Shown: positions 1 through 11,623 of the stretch, one piece after another
Position numbering within the stretch: position 1 is the first letter of the stretch
Layout of the letters: every line of letters starts with the position of its first letter
Translations under genes and position numbers: made by a program
Assembly (NCBI RefSeq): GCF_900111405.1
Contig: NZ_FOHJ01000011.1
Coordinates: forward strand, 1 to 64,000
Reading direction: 5' to 3'
DNA from: Salinibacillus kushneri
GTDB lineage: Bacteria; Bacillota; Bacilli; Bacillales; Alkalibacillaceae
Length of the DNA: 64,000 bases
Notes under the pieces: generated by a model
Told to the model about the DNA's origin: nothing
Seen by the model: only the letters and a program-made list of their open reading frames with translations
The model's database searches: none

Positions 1-315
1 ATTTTGCCATTTTTTCAACCAATTAAGAATCAAAGGCGGTTCAGTAATGCCAAATTTTCTAGCAACATCTTCAAGGGAATCTCCTGTTCTTACCTTATAG
101 TTTATGACATCTAATTTAAATTGAACAGGATAATTCGTAGATGCTTTTTTAGTAGTCAAACCCTGTTCCCCAAACTGTCGGAAAGCACTGACCCATTTTC
201 TTATATTGGTTTTACTTCGAATTCCAAATCTTTTAGCCAAGGAAGCATATCCACCTTCTCCAGCTAAATAAGCGTTAACTACATTTTGCTTAAATCCTTC
301 ATCATATTTGACCAC
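1..315 (-). CDS. IS3-type transposase helix-turn-helix subunit (OrfA), partial
   Basis: The minus-strand frame is open to the window edge and encodes two successive helix-turn-helix units: one around KFGIRSK-like text ending in IRKWVSAF, the second with DVARKFGITEPP and ILNWLKKW. This double layout is typical of the OrfA subunit of IS150-group IS3 elements, which binds the transposon ends; OrfB with the DDE catalytic domain would lie beyond the window. I chose the GTG start at 315 because a GGGGTG ribosome site lies about 7 bases upstream; an alternative GTG lies three codons earlier. Only about 105 codons are visible, so intactness cannot be judged. The gene runs outward from a hairpin at the element end. 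Confidence 0.75.
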   Translation of the reverse strand, partial: MVKYDEGFKQNVVNAYLAGEGGYASLAKRFGIRSKTNIRKWVSAFRQFGEQGLTTKKASTNYPVQFKLDVINYKVRTGDSLEDVARKFGITEPPLILNWLKKWQN

Positions 316-323
316 AAAAAACA

Positions 324-369
324 CCCCAAAAGTTAGAATTAGTTCGTCTAACTTTTGGGGTGCTCATCA
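324..369. mobile_element. Terminal region of IS3-type element with hairpin
   Basis: CACCCCAAAAGTTAGA-type sequence is followed, after a short loop, by its inverse, so the arms at about 324-337 and 348-361 form a strong stem. Read on the minus strand the outer boundary begins TGATGAGCACCCC near 369, in keeping with the TG start of IS3 ends. The stem may stop outside transcription from reading into the transposase, a known feature of many insertion sequences. The exact boundary and target duplication are not visible because the other end is off the window. Confidence 0.6.
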
Positions 370-400
370 TATGAAGGCTTTTTTTCGTATAAATTCGGTC

Positions 401-1282
401 CTATGGCGTTTTAATCAATCGAGGATCAACCATTTCATATCCTTTTTCACGGAGCCCTGTAACAATTTCCTCTAGGGCAGCAGCCGTCCATTCTCTATCA
501 TGCATGAGAAGATTAGCTCCATTGGACAAGAGTTCAGTATTGACCATAATATCGGCAATCGCTTCTTTTGTCATATAGTCTTTCATAAAGTCATATCCAT
601 ATGACCAATTCATTAATGTCATTCCTTCTTCTTTAACAACCTGTCTTGCATAATCCGTATTAACGCCATTAGGTGCCCTGAAAAATTTAGGTCTTTCCCC
701 TATTACTTCTTCAACTAAATCATTCAATTTCACAATTTCATCCCGTTGATTTTGTTTGGAAACATCATCCAATTTTGTATGGTTAAACGTATGATTTCCA
801 ATTGCAAAGCCCATATCTGCTATTTCTTTTAATTTCTTTTGCTCTTCTTTTGTATCTATAAAATGTCCATTTACAAAGAAAATCGCTGGAGCATCTAGCT
901 CTTTTAACGTTTTGGCCATTTCAACTGCATGCTCATCCGGTTAATCGTCAAACGTTAATAAGACGACTTTCTCATTAGCTTCCTCTTCTAAAGGCTTGAT
1001 ATTCCATGTTTCCGAAACTTCATATGTGGGTTCTGCCTTATCCAGCTCTTTATTGTTCTTTTCATTTTCCGAAGTTTCGGTTTCTGATGAAGATTCTTCC
1101 GTTTGATCTCCGTCTTCCGTTTGTGATTTATGTTTCTGCTCAAGATTATCAGCTTCAGCCTGTTCTTTCTCATCCACTACTTCCTGGTTGTCCGATTCTT
1201 TCTCATTCTCCTGGTTTTCATTCATACTACATGCTGTTACAGCCAGTAGTAGAAAGAACATCAATACAGCTCGTCTTTTCAT
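401..1282 (-). pseudogene. Lipoprotein polysaccharide deacetylase, broken by an in-frame TAA
   Basis: One continuous 294-codon frame is interrupted by a single TAA near 938-940. The N-terminal part (941-1282) has a lipoprotein signal with lipobox AVTAC, a long Glu/Ser/Asp/Lys-rich linker and then VVLLTFDD, the first NodB motif. After the stop the frame continues PDEHAVE and then the deacetylase fold, including the GNHTFNH motif and a C-terminal RLIKTP. In intact family members TFDD is followed by one small residue and PD, so the stop replaces exactly that residue. No base is inserted or lost. The downstream ATG at 919 could restart translation but would lack the catalytic Asp pair. The intact protein would remove acetyl groups from cell-wall glycans outside the membrane. 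Confidence 0.85.
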
Positions 1283-1438
1283 CTTCAGTTCCCCCTATGT
1301 TGTTTGTAAAACGTTTCATTTTATTATACAAGAATTCCTAAATGGAAGGGGCATGAAATTAAATTTGTTTCTGTTTATGTTATATTTGATTTTAGAAATT
1401 TATATACATGTAGGATAGATATATAGGAGGAAACACTC

Positions 1439-2494
1439 ATGCATAGCTCGATTAAAAAGTATTTTCCGCTTGGTGGTCGAACGATTAAAACAGGAATTTC
1501 GGTATTTATTACAGCCCTAATTTGTCAAATCTTTAACTTTCCGGCCATCTTTGCAGTCATGACAGCCATCGTTACAATTGAGCATACCGCAGCAGATTCC
1601 ATTAAGAAAGCTTTTGTCCGATTTCCTGCTTCAGCAATTGGGGCATTTTTATCCGTCTCCTTTTACACAGCATTTGGTAAAACAGCCATAACCTATGCCC
1701 TTGCAGCCATGTTAACCATTGCTATTTGTCATAAGCTCAAATTAGACGAAGGAATTGTCGTGGCGACCCTTACGGCGATTGCTATGATTCCTGACTTTCA
1801 TGGTAATTCATTTGGTTCATTCTTCGTACGGTTAGCAACAACATCAATCGGAATTATCGTTTCGACGGGGGTAAACTTTTTTCTTATCCCTCCTGACTAC
1901 ACAAATGTCATTCATAAAAATATTAATAACCTTTTTCAAAAGTCGGCCAATCTTTGCTTAAATATCAGTTATCTTTTACTTGATCATAATACCAATCAGA
2001 AGCAAAAAAACAAACTTTTATATCAGCAAATTAATCGGGATATCAACCATACTTATCGCCTGATTGCATTTCAACGTGAGGAATGGAGGTATCATAAGTA
2101 TTCAAAAGATACTTTTCGTCAGGTCCACATGTGGCAAAAGCAGTTGAATTTCTTACAGCAAATTATCGATCATATTGGGAATTTGCGTTTTGTACACTTA
2201 AAAGAGAATTCCTTTCGTAGTGAAGAAAAAAAACTATTACATAATATTTTTGTTTCTGTTGCAGAAATCCTGAAAAATCCCAGCCACACCATTTCAAAAG
2301 AGCACTATGACTGGATTGAAAATTTGAATAATGAATTTTGGCATTGGAAAGAGGAACATATTCAAACTATAGAATCTCCTGAACACCTGCCACCCCAGAC
2401 TATTGTTCTGTATGAGCTGTTATTTTTACACCAAGTATTAGAAAACCTTCAACAGATGACACATAATCAGTCAAAAATTGAAGATGATAAGTAA
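1439..2494 (+). CDS. Aromatic acid exporter family (DUF939) membrane protein
   Basis: The 351-residue protein starts with about 160 residues of closely packed hydrophobic segments (ALICQIFNFPAIFAVMTAIV, then AIGAFLSVSFYTAF and further helices), followed by a hydrophilic, helix-rich C-terminal half. This matches the ArAE_1/DUF939 group, which includes B. subtilis YqjA-like proteins and is related to fusaric-acid-type efflux proteins. AGGAGG about 8 bases upstream supports the ATG. The substrate is unknown; the family name is by homology. The gene is 28 bases upstream of the BCCT transporter on the same strand and could be co-transcribed. Confidence 0.75.
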   Translation: MHSSIKKYFPLGGRTIKTGISVFITALICQIFNFPAIFAVMTAIVTIEHTAADSIKKAFVRFPASAIGAFLSVSFYTAFGKTAITYALAAMLTIAICHKLKLDEGIVVATLTAIAMIPDFHGNSFGSFFVRLATTSIGIIVSTGVNFFLIPPDYTNVIHKNINNLFQKSANLCLNISYLLLDHNTNQKQKNKLLYQQINRDINHTYRLIAFQREEWRYHKYSKDTFRQVHMWQKQLNFLQQIIDHIGNLRFVHLKENSFRSEEKKLLHNIFVSVAEILKNPSHTISKEHYDWIENLNNEFWHWKEEHIQTIESPEHLPPQTIVLYELLFLHQVLENLQQMTHNQSKIEDDK

Positions 2495-2522
2495 TAAATA
2501 ACAGCAGAGGAGTTAATCAGCT

Positions 2523-4067
2523 ATGGGTAAAGTATCCAAAGTGTTTTATATCAGTTTAGTCATCTCTTTACTCTTTATTATCTGGGGTATAATGCCTGAT
2601 GATATTGTTGGAGATTGGACCTTAGAAAATGTTACGGCAAATGTACAAGGCTTCCTGGTTGATAAGTTTGGTTGGTTTTATTTACTATCAGCTACAGCCT
2701 TTTTAATTTTTGCGATTTTTCTTGTAGCATCCAAATATGGAAATATCGTTTTAGGAAAAGATACAGATAAACCCGAGTATTCATATCTCACCTGGTTTGC
2801 CATGTTATTTAGTGCTGGTATGGGAATTGGACTGGTTTTCTGGGGTGCAGCAGAGCCTATCTCCCACTTTCATAACCCTCCTGAAATGGGTTTAGAGGAA
2901 GAAGACACAGCCAAACTGGCCTTACGATACAGCTTCTTCCACTGGGGATTACATCCATGGGCAATTTATTCGATTCTCGCCTTAGCGCTTGCTTATTTCC
3001 AATTTAGGAAAGAGTCCCCAGGCTTAATTAGCAGTATTTTAGAACCCTTATTTGGAGATAGAATGAAAGGTGGCTGGGGAACGGCTGTTAACTTCATTGC
3101 AGTATTTGCCACTATTTTTGGTGTAGCTACCTCCCTTGGTTTAGGTGCACAACAGATTAATGGTGGAATAGGTTTCTTATTTCATGATGTTGAAACCAGT
3201 ATGGGATTACAATTAATCATCATAGCTATTGTTACCGTATTATTTTTATTTTCCGCTATGACAGGTTTAAACAAAGGGATTAGAATTTTGAGTAATACAA
3301 ACATTTTGCTTGCAATATTACTCATGGTATTTCTTTTATTTGCAGCCCCGACAAATTTTATCATGGATCTATTTACAACTACTTTAGGAAGTTATGTTCA
3401 AAATCTTCCTTCTATGAGCTTTCGAATGACACCTTTTGATGAAAATAGTACCTGGGTTCAGGACTGGACAATTTTCTACTGGGCATGGTGGATTGCATGG
3501 GCACCTTTCGTAGGGACCTTTATTGCCCGTGTTTCCCGCGGGAGAACTGTTCGTGAATTTATCTTAGGTGTATTGTTAGTACCAACTATTTTTGGAGCTT
3601 TATGGTTTACGGTATTTGGAGGAGCCGGTATTTCTTTAGAATATTACCAAGGGTTAAATATCATTGATATTATCAATGAGCAAGGTAATGAAATCGCCTT
3701 GTTTACCGTATTACAGGAGTTTCCAATAAGCGTTATTACATCTACTTTAGCCATTTTGCTAATCAGTTGCTTTTTTATTACATCAGCTGACTCTGCTACC
3801 TTTGTTTTAGGGATGCAAACAACAAATGGGGAACTAAACCCCGGGAAACAGGTGAAATTTGTCTGGGGGATTATTCAATCTGCAACAGCTGCAGTTCTGT
3901 TATGGCAAGGTGGTTTAGGAGCATTACAAACCGCCTCCATTATAGCTGCTTTTCCTTTTACCTTTATTTTACTCTTAGTTATATTCTCACTCTTAAAAGA
4001 GTTTGACGAAGAAGCTAAACATTATCCTCTTCAACGAAGAAAAAGGCATGCACAAAAACAAGAATAA
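2523..4067 (+). CDS. BCCT family betaine/choline-type transporter (OpuD-like)
   Basis: This 514-residue protein has about 12 hydrophobic segments and the BCCT signatures: GMGIGLVFWGAAEP near residue 100, the helix-8 tryptophan box with WTIFYWAWWIAWAPF near 315-330, and a late SADSATFVLGM stretch. Such carriers import glycine betaine or related compatible solutes, usually with sodium, and protect against osmotic stress. The length and sequence resemble B. subtilis OpuD, but close relatives differ in substrate, so choline or ectoine cannot be excluded. AGAGGAG lies before the ATG. A G/C-rich hairpin follows directly after the stop. Confidence 0.85.
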   Translation: MGKVSKVFYISLVISLLFIIWGIMPDDIVGDWTLENVTANVQGFLVDKFGWFYLLSATAFLIFAIFLVASKYGNIVLGKDTDKPEYSYLTWFAMLFSAGMGIGLVFWGAAEPISHFHNPPEMGLEEEDTAKLALRYSFFHWGLHPWAIYSILALALAYFQFRKESPGLISSILEPLFGDRMKGGWGTAVNFIAVFATIFGVATSLGLGAQQINGGIGFLFHDVETSMGLQLIIIAIVTVLFLFSAMTGLNKGIRILSNTNILLAILLMVFLLFAAPTNFIMDLFTTTLGSYVQNLPSMSFRMTPFDENSTWVQDWTIFYWAWWIAWAPFVGTFIARVSRGRTVREFILGVLLVPTIFGALWFTVFGGAGISLEYYQGLNIIDIINEQGNEIALFTVLQEFPISVITSTLAILLISCFFITSADSATFVLGMQTTNGELNPGKQVKFVWGIIQSATAAVLLWQGGLGALQTASIIAAFPFTFILLLVIFSLLKEFDEEAKHYPLQRRKRHAQKQE

Positions 4068-4083
4068 AGTAGGAAATAAACAG

Positions 4084-4117
4084 CCCCCTTGCTCCACAAA
4101 AGGACAAGGGGGAATTT
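4084..4117 (+). terminator. Terminator after BCCT transporter gene
   Basis: CCCCCTTG (4084-4091) pairs with CAAGGGGG (4105-4112) over a 13-base loop and is followed by AATTTTAT. It lies 17 bases past the transporter stop. Confidence 0.75.
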
Positions 4118-4365
4118 TATGTCAGGACATGCCAAAGCTTATAGCCTCCGTAAATCACAAGAAATGCAAGTCCAATATAAAGAAGTCGGACTTTCCCACT
4201 CGATATAAAATATCTTCCCCCATAAAATGCTAAGCCTAAAAACCAAATAAAAAACAAAACATTGACTAAAGGGTGATCTTTTGCTGATAAATAAGTTGTA
4301 AGAAGATAAACACTCCATAATATGAAAAGCAGTTGTAAAAAGGTCCATTTATACATTTTAACCAT
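4117..4365 (-). CDS. Small three-helix membrane protein, unknown function
   Basis: The 82-residue product is mostly hydrophobic, with segments near residues 7-27, 33-49 and 61-78 and a short basic loop (SSGKVRLL). I recognise no family motif. An AGGAATGG stretch lies before the ATG. It is convergent with the BCCT gene and shares the intervening hairpin region with it. No function can be assigned; it is a plausible gene because the frame is open across a membrane-like protein and the start is well placed. Confidence 0.55.
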   Translation of the reverse strand: MVKMYKWTFLQLLFILWSVYLLTTYLSAKDHPLVNVLFFIWFLGLAFYGGRYFISSGKVRLLYIGLAFLVIYGGYKLWHVLT

Positions 4366-4484
4366 TCCTCACTAATTCAACGTCTGTATGGTTTATATGT
4401 ATGAAACACAAGCAAAAATTATGGGAAAAACGTGTATTCCTTTCTTTTTCTTATATTACAGAGTGTTCAGCAGTGTTTACATAA

Positions 4485-4514
4485 AAAAAGCTGCTCCAAA
4501 TGGAACAGCTTTTT
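4485..4514 (-). terminator. Probable terminator of the pdh operon
   Basis: AAAAAGCTGCTCC pairs with GGAACAGCTTTTT across a four-base loop, with a run of T on the minus strand after it. It is separated from the pdhD stop by the 177-bp repeat at 4520-4696. Confidence 0.7.
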
Positions 4515-4519
4515 CTTAA

Positions 4520-4696
4520 GGCTCTGTTAAACATAGATGTTGATTTCCGCTCCAGTGCCCACGTTTTCCTCGGAGGTCCGGGAGTTTCGGGATATGCCTA
4601 TAGTGGCTCCCGTTATCCCCCTCTTCCCGCAGGGGTCTAGCGCACTTAAGCTTCAACTATCTTTGTATAAAATCAACAGTAGGCTTTAACATTGCC
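4520..4696. repeat. MITE-like interspersed repeat, copy 1 (177 bp)
   Basis: The element begins GGCTCTGTTAAA and ends GCTTTAACATTGCC, giving imperfect inverted ends. Internally it has the family text TTGATTTCCGCTCCAGTG near one end and AAAATCAACAGTAGG near the other. Related copies in this window lie at 19155-19304 and 49727-49910, with a remnant at 44923-44955. It carries no ORF. It sits between the pdhD stop and the hairpin at 4485. Confidence 0.75.
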
Positions 4697-4712
4697 TTTC
4701 TTAAAATAATTT

Positions 4713-6122
4713 TTATTTTGGTACATGGACTGGCATGCCTAGTGCGACTTCTGCAGATTCCATCGTCATTTCGCCTAATGTTGGATGAGCATGGATCGTT
4801 AGCGAAATGTCTTCAGCAGTCATTCCTGCTTCAATGGCAAGACCTAATTCAGCAATAACATCACTAGCATTCGCACCGGCAACTTGTGCACCAATAACAA
4901 GTCCGTCATCTTTACGTGTTACAAGTTGTACGAAACCGTCTGTGTCATTAAGAGAAAGCGCACGTCCGTTTGCTGCATATGGGAATTTCGCAACTTTAAC
5001 GTCATAACCATCTTCTTTTGCAGCATCTTCAGTGTATCCCACGCTTGCGAGTTCAGGATCTGTAAAGGCAACAGCTGGAATACCTAAATAATCGATTTCA
5101 GATGATTCGCCACTGATTGCTTCAGCTGCAATTTTACCCTCATAAGATGCTTTATGTGCAAGTGGCGGTCCTTCAACAATATCACCAATTGCATAGATGT
5201 TAGAAACATTCGTACGGCATTGCTTATCAATCTTAATAAGACCTTTGTCTGTTAATTCTATACCTGCTTGTTCAAGACCTAATTCATCAGTGTTTGGACG
5301 ACGGCCAACTGTAACTAATACATAATCTGCATCAACAGTTTCTTCTTTACCGTCTACTTCGTACTTCACGGTAACGCCATCTTTCTTTTCTTCAACACCT
5401 TGTGCCATTGCATTTGTGATAACATTAACACCTTTTTTCTTAAGACGGCGCTTCACAATAGAAGTCATGGACTTATCAAAACCGCCAAGAATATCATCAG
5501 TACCTTCAAGAACGGTTACTTCTGTACCAAAGTTAGCATATGCAGTTCCTAATTCAGAACCAATGTACCCACCACCGATGACAACTAACTTCTCAGGGAT
5601 TTCAGATAGGTTTAATGCACCGGTAGAGTCTAATACACGATCTGAATATGGGAATGGTTTAAGCTCAATCGGACGAGAACCAGTAGCAATAATGCAATTG
5701 TTAAACTTATAAGTTTGGGAATTTTTCTCATCCATAATTTTAGCCGTGTTCCCATCGACGAAATAAACTTCACCTTTTACGATGTCTACTTTATTTGCTT
5801 TAAGCAAACCTTCAACACCGGTTGTAAGCTTGTTAACGACACCGGATTTCCATTTTTGAACTTGTGAAAAGTCCACAGATACATTCTCGGCTGTAATTCC
5901 CATGTCATCAGAATGATTGGCATTTTCGTAACGATGTGATGCAGAAATCAAGGCTTTAGATGGAATACAACCAACGTTTAAACAAACGCCACCAAGATCT
6001 CCTTTGTCAGCAATCGTAACCTTTTGCCCCATTTGAGCAGCGCGGATCGCTGCAACGTATCCGCCTGGACCTGCTCCTACAACAAGAGTGTCTACTTCAA
6101 CTGGAAAATCTCCTACTACCAT
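4713..6122 (-). CDS. pdhD: Dihydrolipoyl dehydrogenase, E3 of pyruvate dehydrogenase
   Basis: The 469-residue flavoprotein reoxidises dihydrolipoamide on E2 and passes electrons to NAD. The FAD motif GAGPGG is near residues 16-21, the redox disulfide CLNVGC has Cys47 and Cys52, a second Rossmann motif GGGYIGSE lies near 180, and the C-terminal HAHPTLGE supplies the catalytic His-Glu pair. Length is normal for E3. It is the last gene of pdhABCD, four bases after pdhC, so translation is probably coupled. E3 can also serve other 2-oxoacid complexes; none is encoded in this window. Confidence 0.95.
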   Translation of the reverse strand: MVVGDFPVEVDTLVVGAGPGGYVAAIRAAQMGQKVTIADKGDLGGVCLNVGCIPSKALISASHRYENANHSDDMGITAENVSVDFSQVQKWKSGVVNKLTTGVEGLLKANKVDIVKGEVYFVDGNTAKIMDEKNSQTYKFNNCIIATGSRPIELKPFPYSDRVLDSTGALNLSEIPEKLVVIGGGYIGSELGTAYANFGTEVTVLEGTDDILGGFDKSMTSIVKRRLKKKGVNVITNAMAQGVEEKKDGVTVKYEVDGKEETVDADYVLVTVGRRPNTDELGLEQAGIELTDKGLIKIDKQCRTNVSNIYAIGDIVEGPPLAHKASYEGKIAAEAISGESSEIDYLGIPAVAFTDPELASVGYTEDAAKEDGYDVKVAKFPYAANGRALSLNDTDGFVQLVTRKDDGLVIGAQVAGANASDVIAELGLAIEAGMTAEDISLTIHAHPTLGEMTMESAEVALGMPVHVPK

Positions 6123-6126
6123 AATA

Positions 6127-7389
6127 TTACGCCTCCATCATGATTAATTGTGGATCATTCAACAAGCGTTTAACATGGTTCAACGCTTCTTGAGCAGTTG
6201 CACCGTCAATGATACGGTGGTCAAAGCTTAATGATAAAGCAAGCACTGGAGCAACAACTACTTCTCCATCACGTACAACTGGTTTTTCAGCGATTCGACC
6301 AATACCTAAGATAGCAACTTCTGGTTGGTTAATAACGGGAGTGAACCATTGACCGCCAGCAGAACCAATGTTTGTAATTGTGCATGATGCACCTTTCATT
6401 TCATCTGGTGCAAGCTTACCATCACGAGCTTTGCCAGCTAATTCATTAATTTCACCTGAGATTTCAAAGATAGATTTGCGGTCAGCATCTTTTACGACAG
6501 GAACAAGTAGCCCTTTGTCTGTGTCTGCCGCAATACCAATGTTGTAGTAATGCTTATGGATAATTTCGTCTGTTTCATTATCGACGGATGTGTTCAATGT
6601 TGGATATTTCTTAAGTGTTGAAACAAGTGCCCTTACTACATATGGAAGATAAGTAAGCTTGATATCTTGATCTAATGCTGCCTGCTTAAACTTCTTACGG
6701 TGTGCTACAAGCTCCGTTACATCCACATCATCCATAAGTGTAACATGCGGTGCAGTCTGTTTTGATTTTACCATAGCTTTGGCAATAGAACGACGGATTC
6801 CGCTCATTTTTTCGCGAGTTTCTGGATATTGACCTTCCGTTGTAACAGGCTGTGTACCTACTGCTGCTGATTCAGCTTCCTCAGCATCTTGTGCTGTATC
6901 AGCCTGGTCACCGCTTAGGTAACGATCAATATCTTCTTTTAGAACTCGATTGTTTTTACCAGAGCCCGTAACCTCTTGAATAGTAACACCTTTGTCACGA
7001 GCATATTTACGTACAGATGGCATTGCAATTACACGTCCGCCTGTTGTAGCTTCTCCCTCTTCTTTTTGGGCTGGTTCTTCTTTTGCTTCCTCTTGTGGTT
7101 GTTCTTCATCATTTGGTTCATCGGCACCTGTATCTGGTTCTTCGTCATAGCCTTCTGCATCAAAGACAATTAGAGTTTCACCTACAGTTGCAACTTCGCC
7201 TTCGTTTACTTTTATATCTGTTACGGTACCATCAACTGGAGATGGAATTTCCACTACTGATTTATCATTTTGTACCTCACATAGTACATCATCTTCTTTT
7301 ACTTCATCTCCAGGTTTATAAAACCATTTAACAATTTCACCTTCGTGTATACCTTCACCAATATCTGGTAGTTTAAAATTAAAGGCCAC
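6127..7389 (-). CDS. pdhC: Dihydrolipoamide acetyltransferase, E2 of pyruvate dehydrogenase
   Basis: The 420-residue core subunit transfers acetyl groups from lipoate to CoA. It has one lipoyl domain with the modified lysine at about residue 43 in [11 protein letters not shown], an acidic Glu/Pro-rich linker, a peripheral-subunit-binding domain ([13 protein letters not shown], about 121-155), a second flexible linker, and a catalytic domain ending in HRIIDG (His391, Asp395). The single lipoyl domain is usual for Bacillus-type E2. A good ribosome site lies in the 24-base gap after pdhB. Confidence 0.95.
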   Translation of the reverse strand: MAFNFKLPDIGEGIHEGEIVKWFYKPGDEVKEDDVLCEVQNDKSVVEIPSPVDGTVTDIKVNEGEVATVGETLIVFDAEGYDEEPDTGADEPNDEEQPQEEAKEEPAQKEEGEATTGGRVIAMPSVRKYARDKGVTIQEVTGSGKNNRVLKEDIDRYLSGDQADTAQDAEEAESAAVGTQPVTTEGQYPETREKMSGIRRSIAKAMVKSKQTAPHVTLMDDVDVTELVAHRKKFKQAALDQDIKLTYLPYVVRALVSTLKKYPTLNTSVDNETDEIIHKHYYNIGIAADTDKGLLVPVVKDADRKSIFEISGEINELAGKARDGKLAPDEMKGASCTITNIGSAGGQWFTPVINQPEVAILGIGRIAEKPVVRDGEVVVAPVLALSLSFDHRIIDGATAQEALNHVKRLLNDPQLIMMEA

Positions 7390-7413
7390 TAGATTTCCCT
7401 CCTATATAATCTA

Positions 7414-8391
7414 TTAAAAGTTAATCGCTTGTTTAGCCTTTTCAATAATATCCTGATGATCTGGTAACCATACCTCTTCTGCAGCTGTAAAAGGATAAAC
7501 GGTATCTGGAGCCGTTACTCTTAATACAGGAGCTTCTAAGTGTAAGATTGCACGCTCTTGAATTTCTGACATCACTTGTCCACCAATTCCCGCTTGGCGT
7601 TGAGCCTCTTGAATCATTACGACACGATTGGTTTTCTTAACAGATTCAATGATGGTATCGTAATCTACCGGGCTTACTGTACGAAGGTCAATAACCTCAG
7701 CATTAATACCTTCCTTTTCAAGTTCGTCTGCAGCCTTTAATGCAGAGTGTACCATGGCACCATATGCAATCAATGTAATATCTGAACCTTCACGTTTTAT
7801 ATCTGCTTTATCTAAGTCTACTGTATATTCCTCCTCAGGAACCTCACCACGGAAAGAACGATAAAGCTTCATATGTTCTAAGTAAACAACAGGATCGTTG
7901 TTACGAATAGAAGAAATTAATAATCCTTTTGCATCGTATGGCGTAGAAGGAATAACGACTCTTACACCCGGTTGTTGTGCAATTAAACCTTCTAAACTGT
8001 CTGCGTGTAATTCAGGAGTGTGTACACCGCCACCAAATGGAGAACGGATTGTTATGGGTATATTTTTGGTACCTCCACTGCGGTAACGCATACGAGCTGC
8101 CTGACCATTAATCGCATCCATTGCTTCATAAACGAAGCCAAAGAATTGAATCTCAGGCACAGGACGAAAACCTTGAGTAGATAAACCAACAGATAACCCA
8201 ATAATACCTGACTCTGCAAGTGGCGTATCAAATACACGATCTTCGCCATATTCTTTTTGTAAACCTTCAGTCGCACGGAACACACCGCCGTTTTGACCGA
8301 CGTCTTCACCGAAAACTAATACATTTTCGTCATTTTTTAATTCCGTACGCATAGCATCAGTAATCGCTTGAATCATCGTCATTTGTGCCAT
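7414..8391 (-). CDS. pdhB: Pyruvate dehydrogenase E1 beta subunit
   Basis: The 325-residue subunit pairs with PdhA to form the thiamine-diphosphate-dependent decarboxylase. Typical text includes [16 protein letters not shown] near the N-terminus, the [22 protein letters not shown] segment near residue 86, and a C-terminal transketolase-like domain with [13 protein letters not shown]. The length matches the family. It starts only three bases after the pdhA stop, so the two subunits are likely made in balance by coupled translation. Confidence 0.95.
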   Translation of the reverse strand: MAQMTMIQAITDAMRTELKNDENVLVFGEDVGQNGGVFRATEGLQKEYGEDRVFDTPLAESGIIGLSVGLSTQGFRPVPEIQFFGFVYEAMDAINGQAARMRYRSGGTKNIPITIRSPFGGGVHTPELHADSLEGLIAQQPGVRVVIPSTPYDAKGLLISSIRNNDPVVYLEHMKLYRSFRGEVPEEEYTVDLDKADIKREGSDITLIAYGAMVHSALKAADELEKEGINAEVIDLRTVSPVDYDTIIESVKKTNRVVMIQEAQRQAGIGGQVMSEIQERAILHLEAPVLRVTAPDTVYPFTAAEEVWLPDHQDIIEKAKQAINF

Positions 8392-8394
8392 TGA

Positions 8395-9914
<1,520 letters not shown>

Positions 9915-9956
9915 AACAAAACACCTAATCCCATCAAAAGGATTAGGTGTTTTGTT
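9915..9956. terminator. Terminator hairpin after ykyA
   Basis: AACAAAACACCTAATCC pairs perfectly with its inverse at 9940-9956 over an eight-base loop. The stem overlaps the ykyA stop codon region, so it can end ykyA on the minus strand. Confidence 0.8.
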
Positions 9957-10731
9957 AGTTTTTATCCTGATTTGAGCCTTCCTGATTTTTCTCTGTGTTT
10001 TCTTTTTCTTCATTATCCTGGTTCTGATTTTTCTCTTCAGAATTCTCATCTGTCTTTTGTTCTTGATTACCCTCATCTTCAAAAACAATATTTAAATCCG
10101 TTGCTTTGTAAAACGTAACTTTTAAATCATTATATTTTTCAGTGGCTTTATTAAATTCTTCCCTAGCTACCGTGTATTTTTCGTAGCTCTTATTAATTTT
10201 TTCCACTTGTGCTTCCAGGTCCTCCATCTTTAAATCTTCTTCTTTTAACATGTTATATAACTGTTCATCAAGTTGAAGGGCTTCCTGGTAGGTCTTATGT
10301 AATTCTTCGTGGGCACTGTAACGGTTGTTCATAGCTTCTTTCATTTCGTTTGCCTTAGAAGTTAATTCTTCCGTTTCCAAGTCTTCAATCACATCTTCCA
10401 TCTTATCAAATTCTTTTTTTGCCTCATCAATACTTTCCTTTTCAGACTGAATAATCTCTTTTCGCTGTTGCAAAATCGAAATAGCTTCATCTGAAAGCTC
10501 TTTTATTTTTTCCATTTTACTTTCCGGCAATTCCAAAATTTGTTCATATAGAGCTTTTTCTTCATTTTGTAATGAAACCAATTGTTCTTGCTGTTCCCCG
10601 AAGTTATCTTCCAACTCGACTGCTTTTTCTAAATGATTGTACATTTGTTCAGAAGCAGAAGGATTTTGTTGACACGAGGCCATTAAGAACATTACGAAAA
10701 CCATTGCTAAAATTCCTTTTCCTTTTCGCAA
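9955..10731 (-). CDS. ykyA: YkyA-type cell-wall-associated lipoprotein
   Basis: The 258-residue precursor has a lipoprotein signal (hydrophobic core, then MASC lipobox near residue 20), a long helical region of heptad-like Glu/Lys/Leu text suggesting coiled coil, and a low-complexity C-terminal tail of Glu, Asn, Gln and Lys. It matches the YkyA family of putative cell-wall binding lipoproteins by composition and by position between def and pdhA, the order seen in B. subtilis. Its molecular role is not known. It has its own terminator. Confidence 0.8.
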   Translation of the reverse strand: MRKGKGILAMVFVMFLMASCQQNPSASEQMYNHLEKAVELEDNFGEQQEQLVSLQNEEKALYEQILELPESKMEKIKELSDEAISILQQRKEIIQSEKESIDEAKKEFDKMEDVIEDLETEELTSKANEMKEAMNNRYSAHEELHKTYQEALQLDEQLYNMLKEEDLKMEDLEAQVEKINKSYEKYTVAREEFNKATEKYNDLKVTFYKATDLNIVFEDEGNQEQKTDENSEEKNQNQDNEEKENTEKNQEGSNQDKN

Positions 10732-10895
10732 CTTTCCCTTCCTCCTTATGGCTACTTCATTATAAGTATACCATACTTATTTTTTCTATAATATGATTTT
10801 TAGAATGAAAATAGGTATTCTATTCTTAAACATTTTCAGATTATAATGTGATAATATACAATATAGATACAATGAAATATAGAGGAGTGTCAACA

Positions 10896-11453
10896 ATGAT
10901 TACAATGGATGATATAGTTCGTGAAGGCCATCCAATGCTTAGAACCGTAACAAAAGAGGTCCCTATTCCTCCAACGAAAGAAGATCAGGAGACACTAAAA
11001 GAAATGCTTCAATTTATCAAGAATAGTCAGGATGAAGAACTGGCTCAAAAATATAATTTACGTCCTGGTGTTGGACTAGCAGCACCACAGCTTGGATTAG
11101 ACAAAAGAATGCTTGCTATTCACGTGGAAGACTTAAAAGGAAGATTATACAGCTACGGATTATTCAATCCTAGAATCGTAAGTCATTCTGTTGAAGGAGG
11201 CTACCTTTCAGGAGGCGAAGGATGTTTAAGCGTTGATCGGGAAGTACCAGGTATTGTTCCGCGTCACGCACGTGTGACCGTAAAAGCATTTGACCTGGAG
11301 GGAAATGAAGTAAAATTAAGATTAAAGGGTTATCCAGCTATTGTTATTCAGCACGAAATTGATCATTTAAACGGTGTAATGTTCTATGATCACATTAACA
11401 AAGAAAATCCATTTTATGTTCCTGAGAATGCTAAGGCTGTAGATCAGGAATAG
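10896..11453 (+). CDS. def: Peptide deformylase
   Basis: The 185-residue metalloenzyme removes the formyl group from nascent proteins. The three family motifs are present: [16 protein letters not shown] (metal-binding Cys) and QHEIDHLNG (two metal-binding His and the catalytic Glu). I placed the start at 10896 (MITMDDIV), after GAGGAG, not at the upstream in-frame ATG at 10848, because the N-terminus then aligns with Bacillus DefB. Divergent from ykyA. A perfect 12-bp stem follows the stop. Confidence 0.93.
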   Translation: MITMDDIVREGHPMLRTVTKEVPIPPTKEDQETLKEMLQFIKNSQDEELAQKYNLRPGVGLAAPQLGLDKRMLAIHVEDLKGRLYSYGLFNPRIVSHSVEGGYLSGGEGCLSVDREVPGIVPRHARVTVKAFDLEGNEVKLRLKGYPAIVIQHEIDHLNGVMFYDHINKENPFYVPENAKAVDQE

Positions 11454-11463
11454 TGGAAGAGCA

Positions 11464-11500
11464 AGAAAAGCGAAGGCGAACAAGTCGTCTTCGCTTTTCT
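11464..11500 (+). terminator. Terminator after def
   Basis: AGAAAAGCGAAG (11464-11475) pairs perfectly with CTTCGCTTTTCT (11489-11500). Confidence 0.75.
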
Positions 11501-11594
11501 AATTCTTACTCATGTTTCTTAGTATTATTGGTTAGGATAAAGGTGTAAGGAATGTGAGATAAAAATAAAATTTTTAAACTTTAATGTTTATCTA

Positions 11595-11623
11595 TTTCAT
11601 TCTTAAGCAAACCATATTATACT
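11595..11623 (+). promoter_or_regulatory. Possible sigma-A promoter for the rpoY-rnjA region
   Basis: TATACT at 11618-11623 lies 17 bases after TTTCAT at 11595-11600. The -10 is good and the -35 weak. It would transcribe the 24-codon ORF and then rpoY-rnjA. Confidence 0.35.

Noticed and set aside
938-940. Recoding of the in-frame stop in the deacetylase
   Set aside because: The codon is TAA. Selenocysteine uses UGA and pyrrolysine UAG, and no recoding signal is seen.
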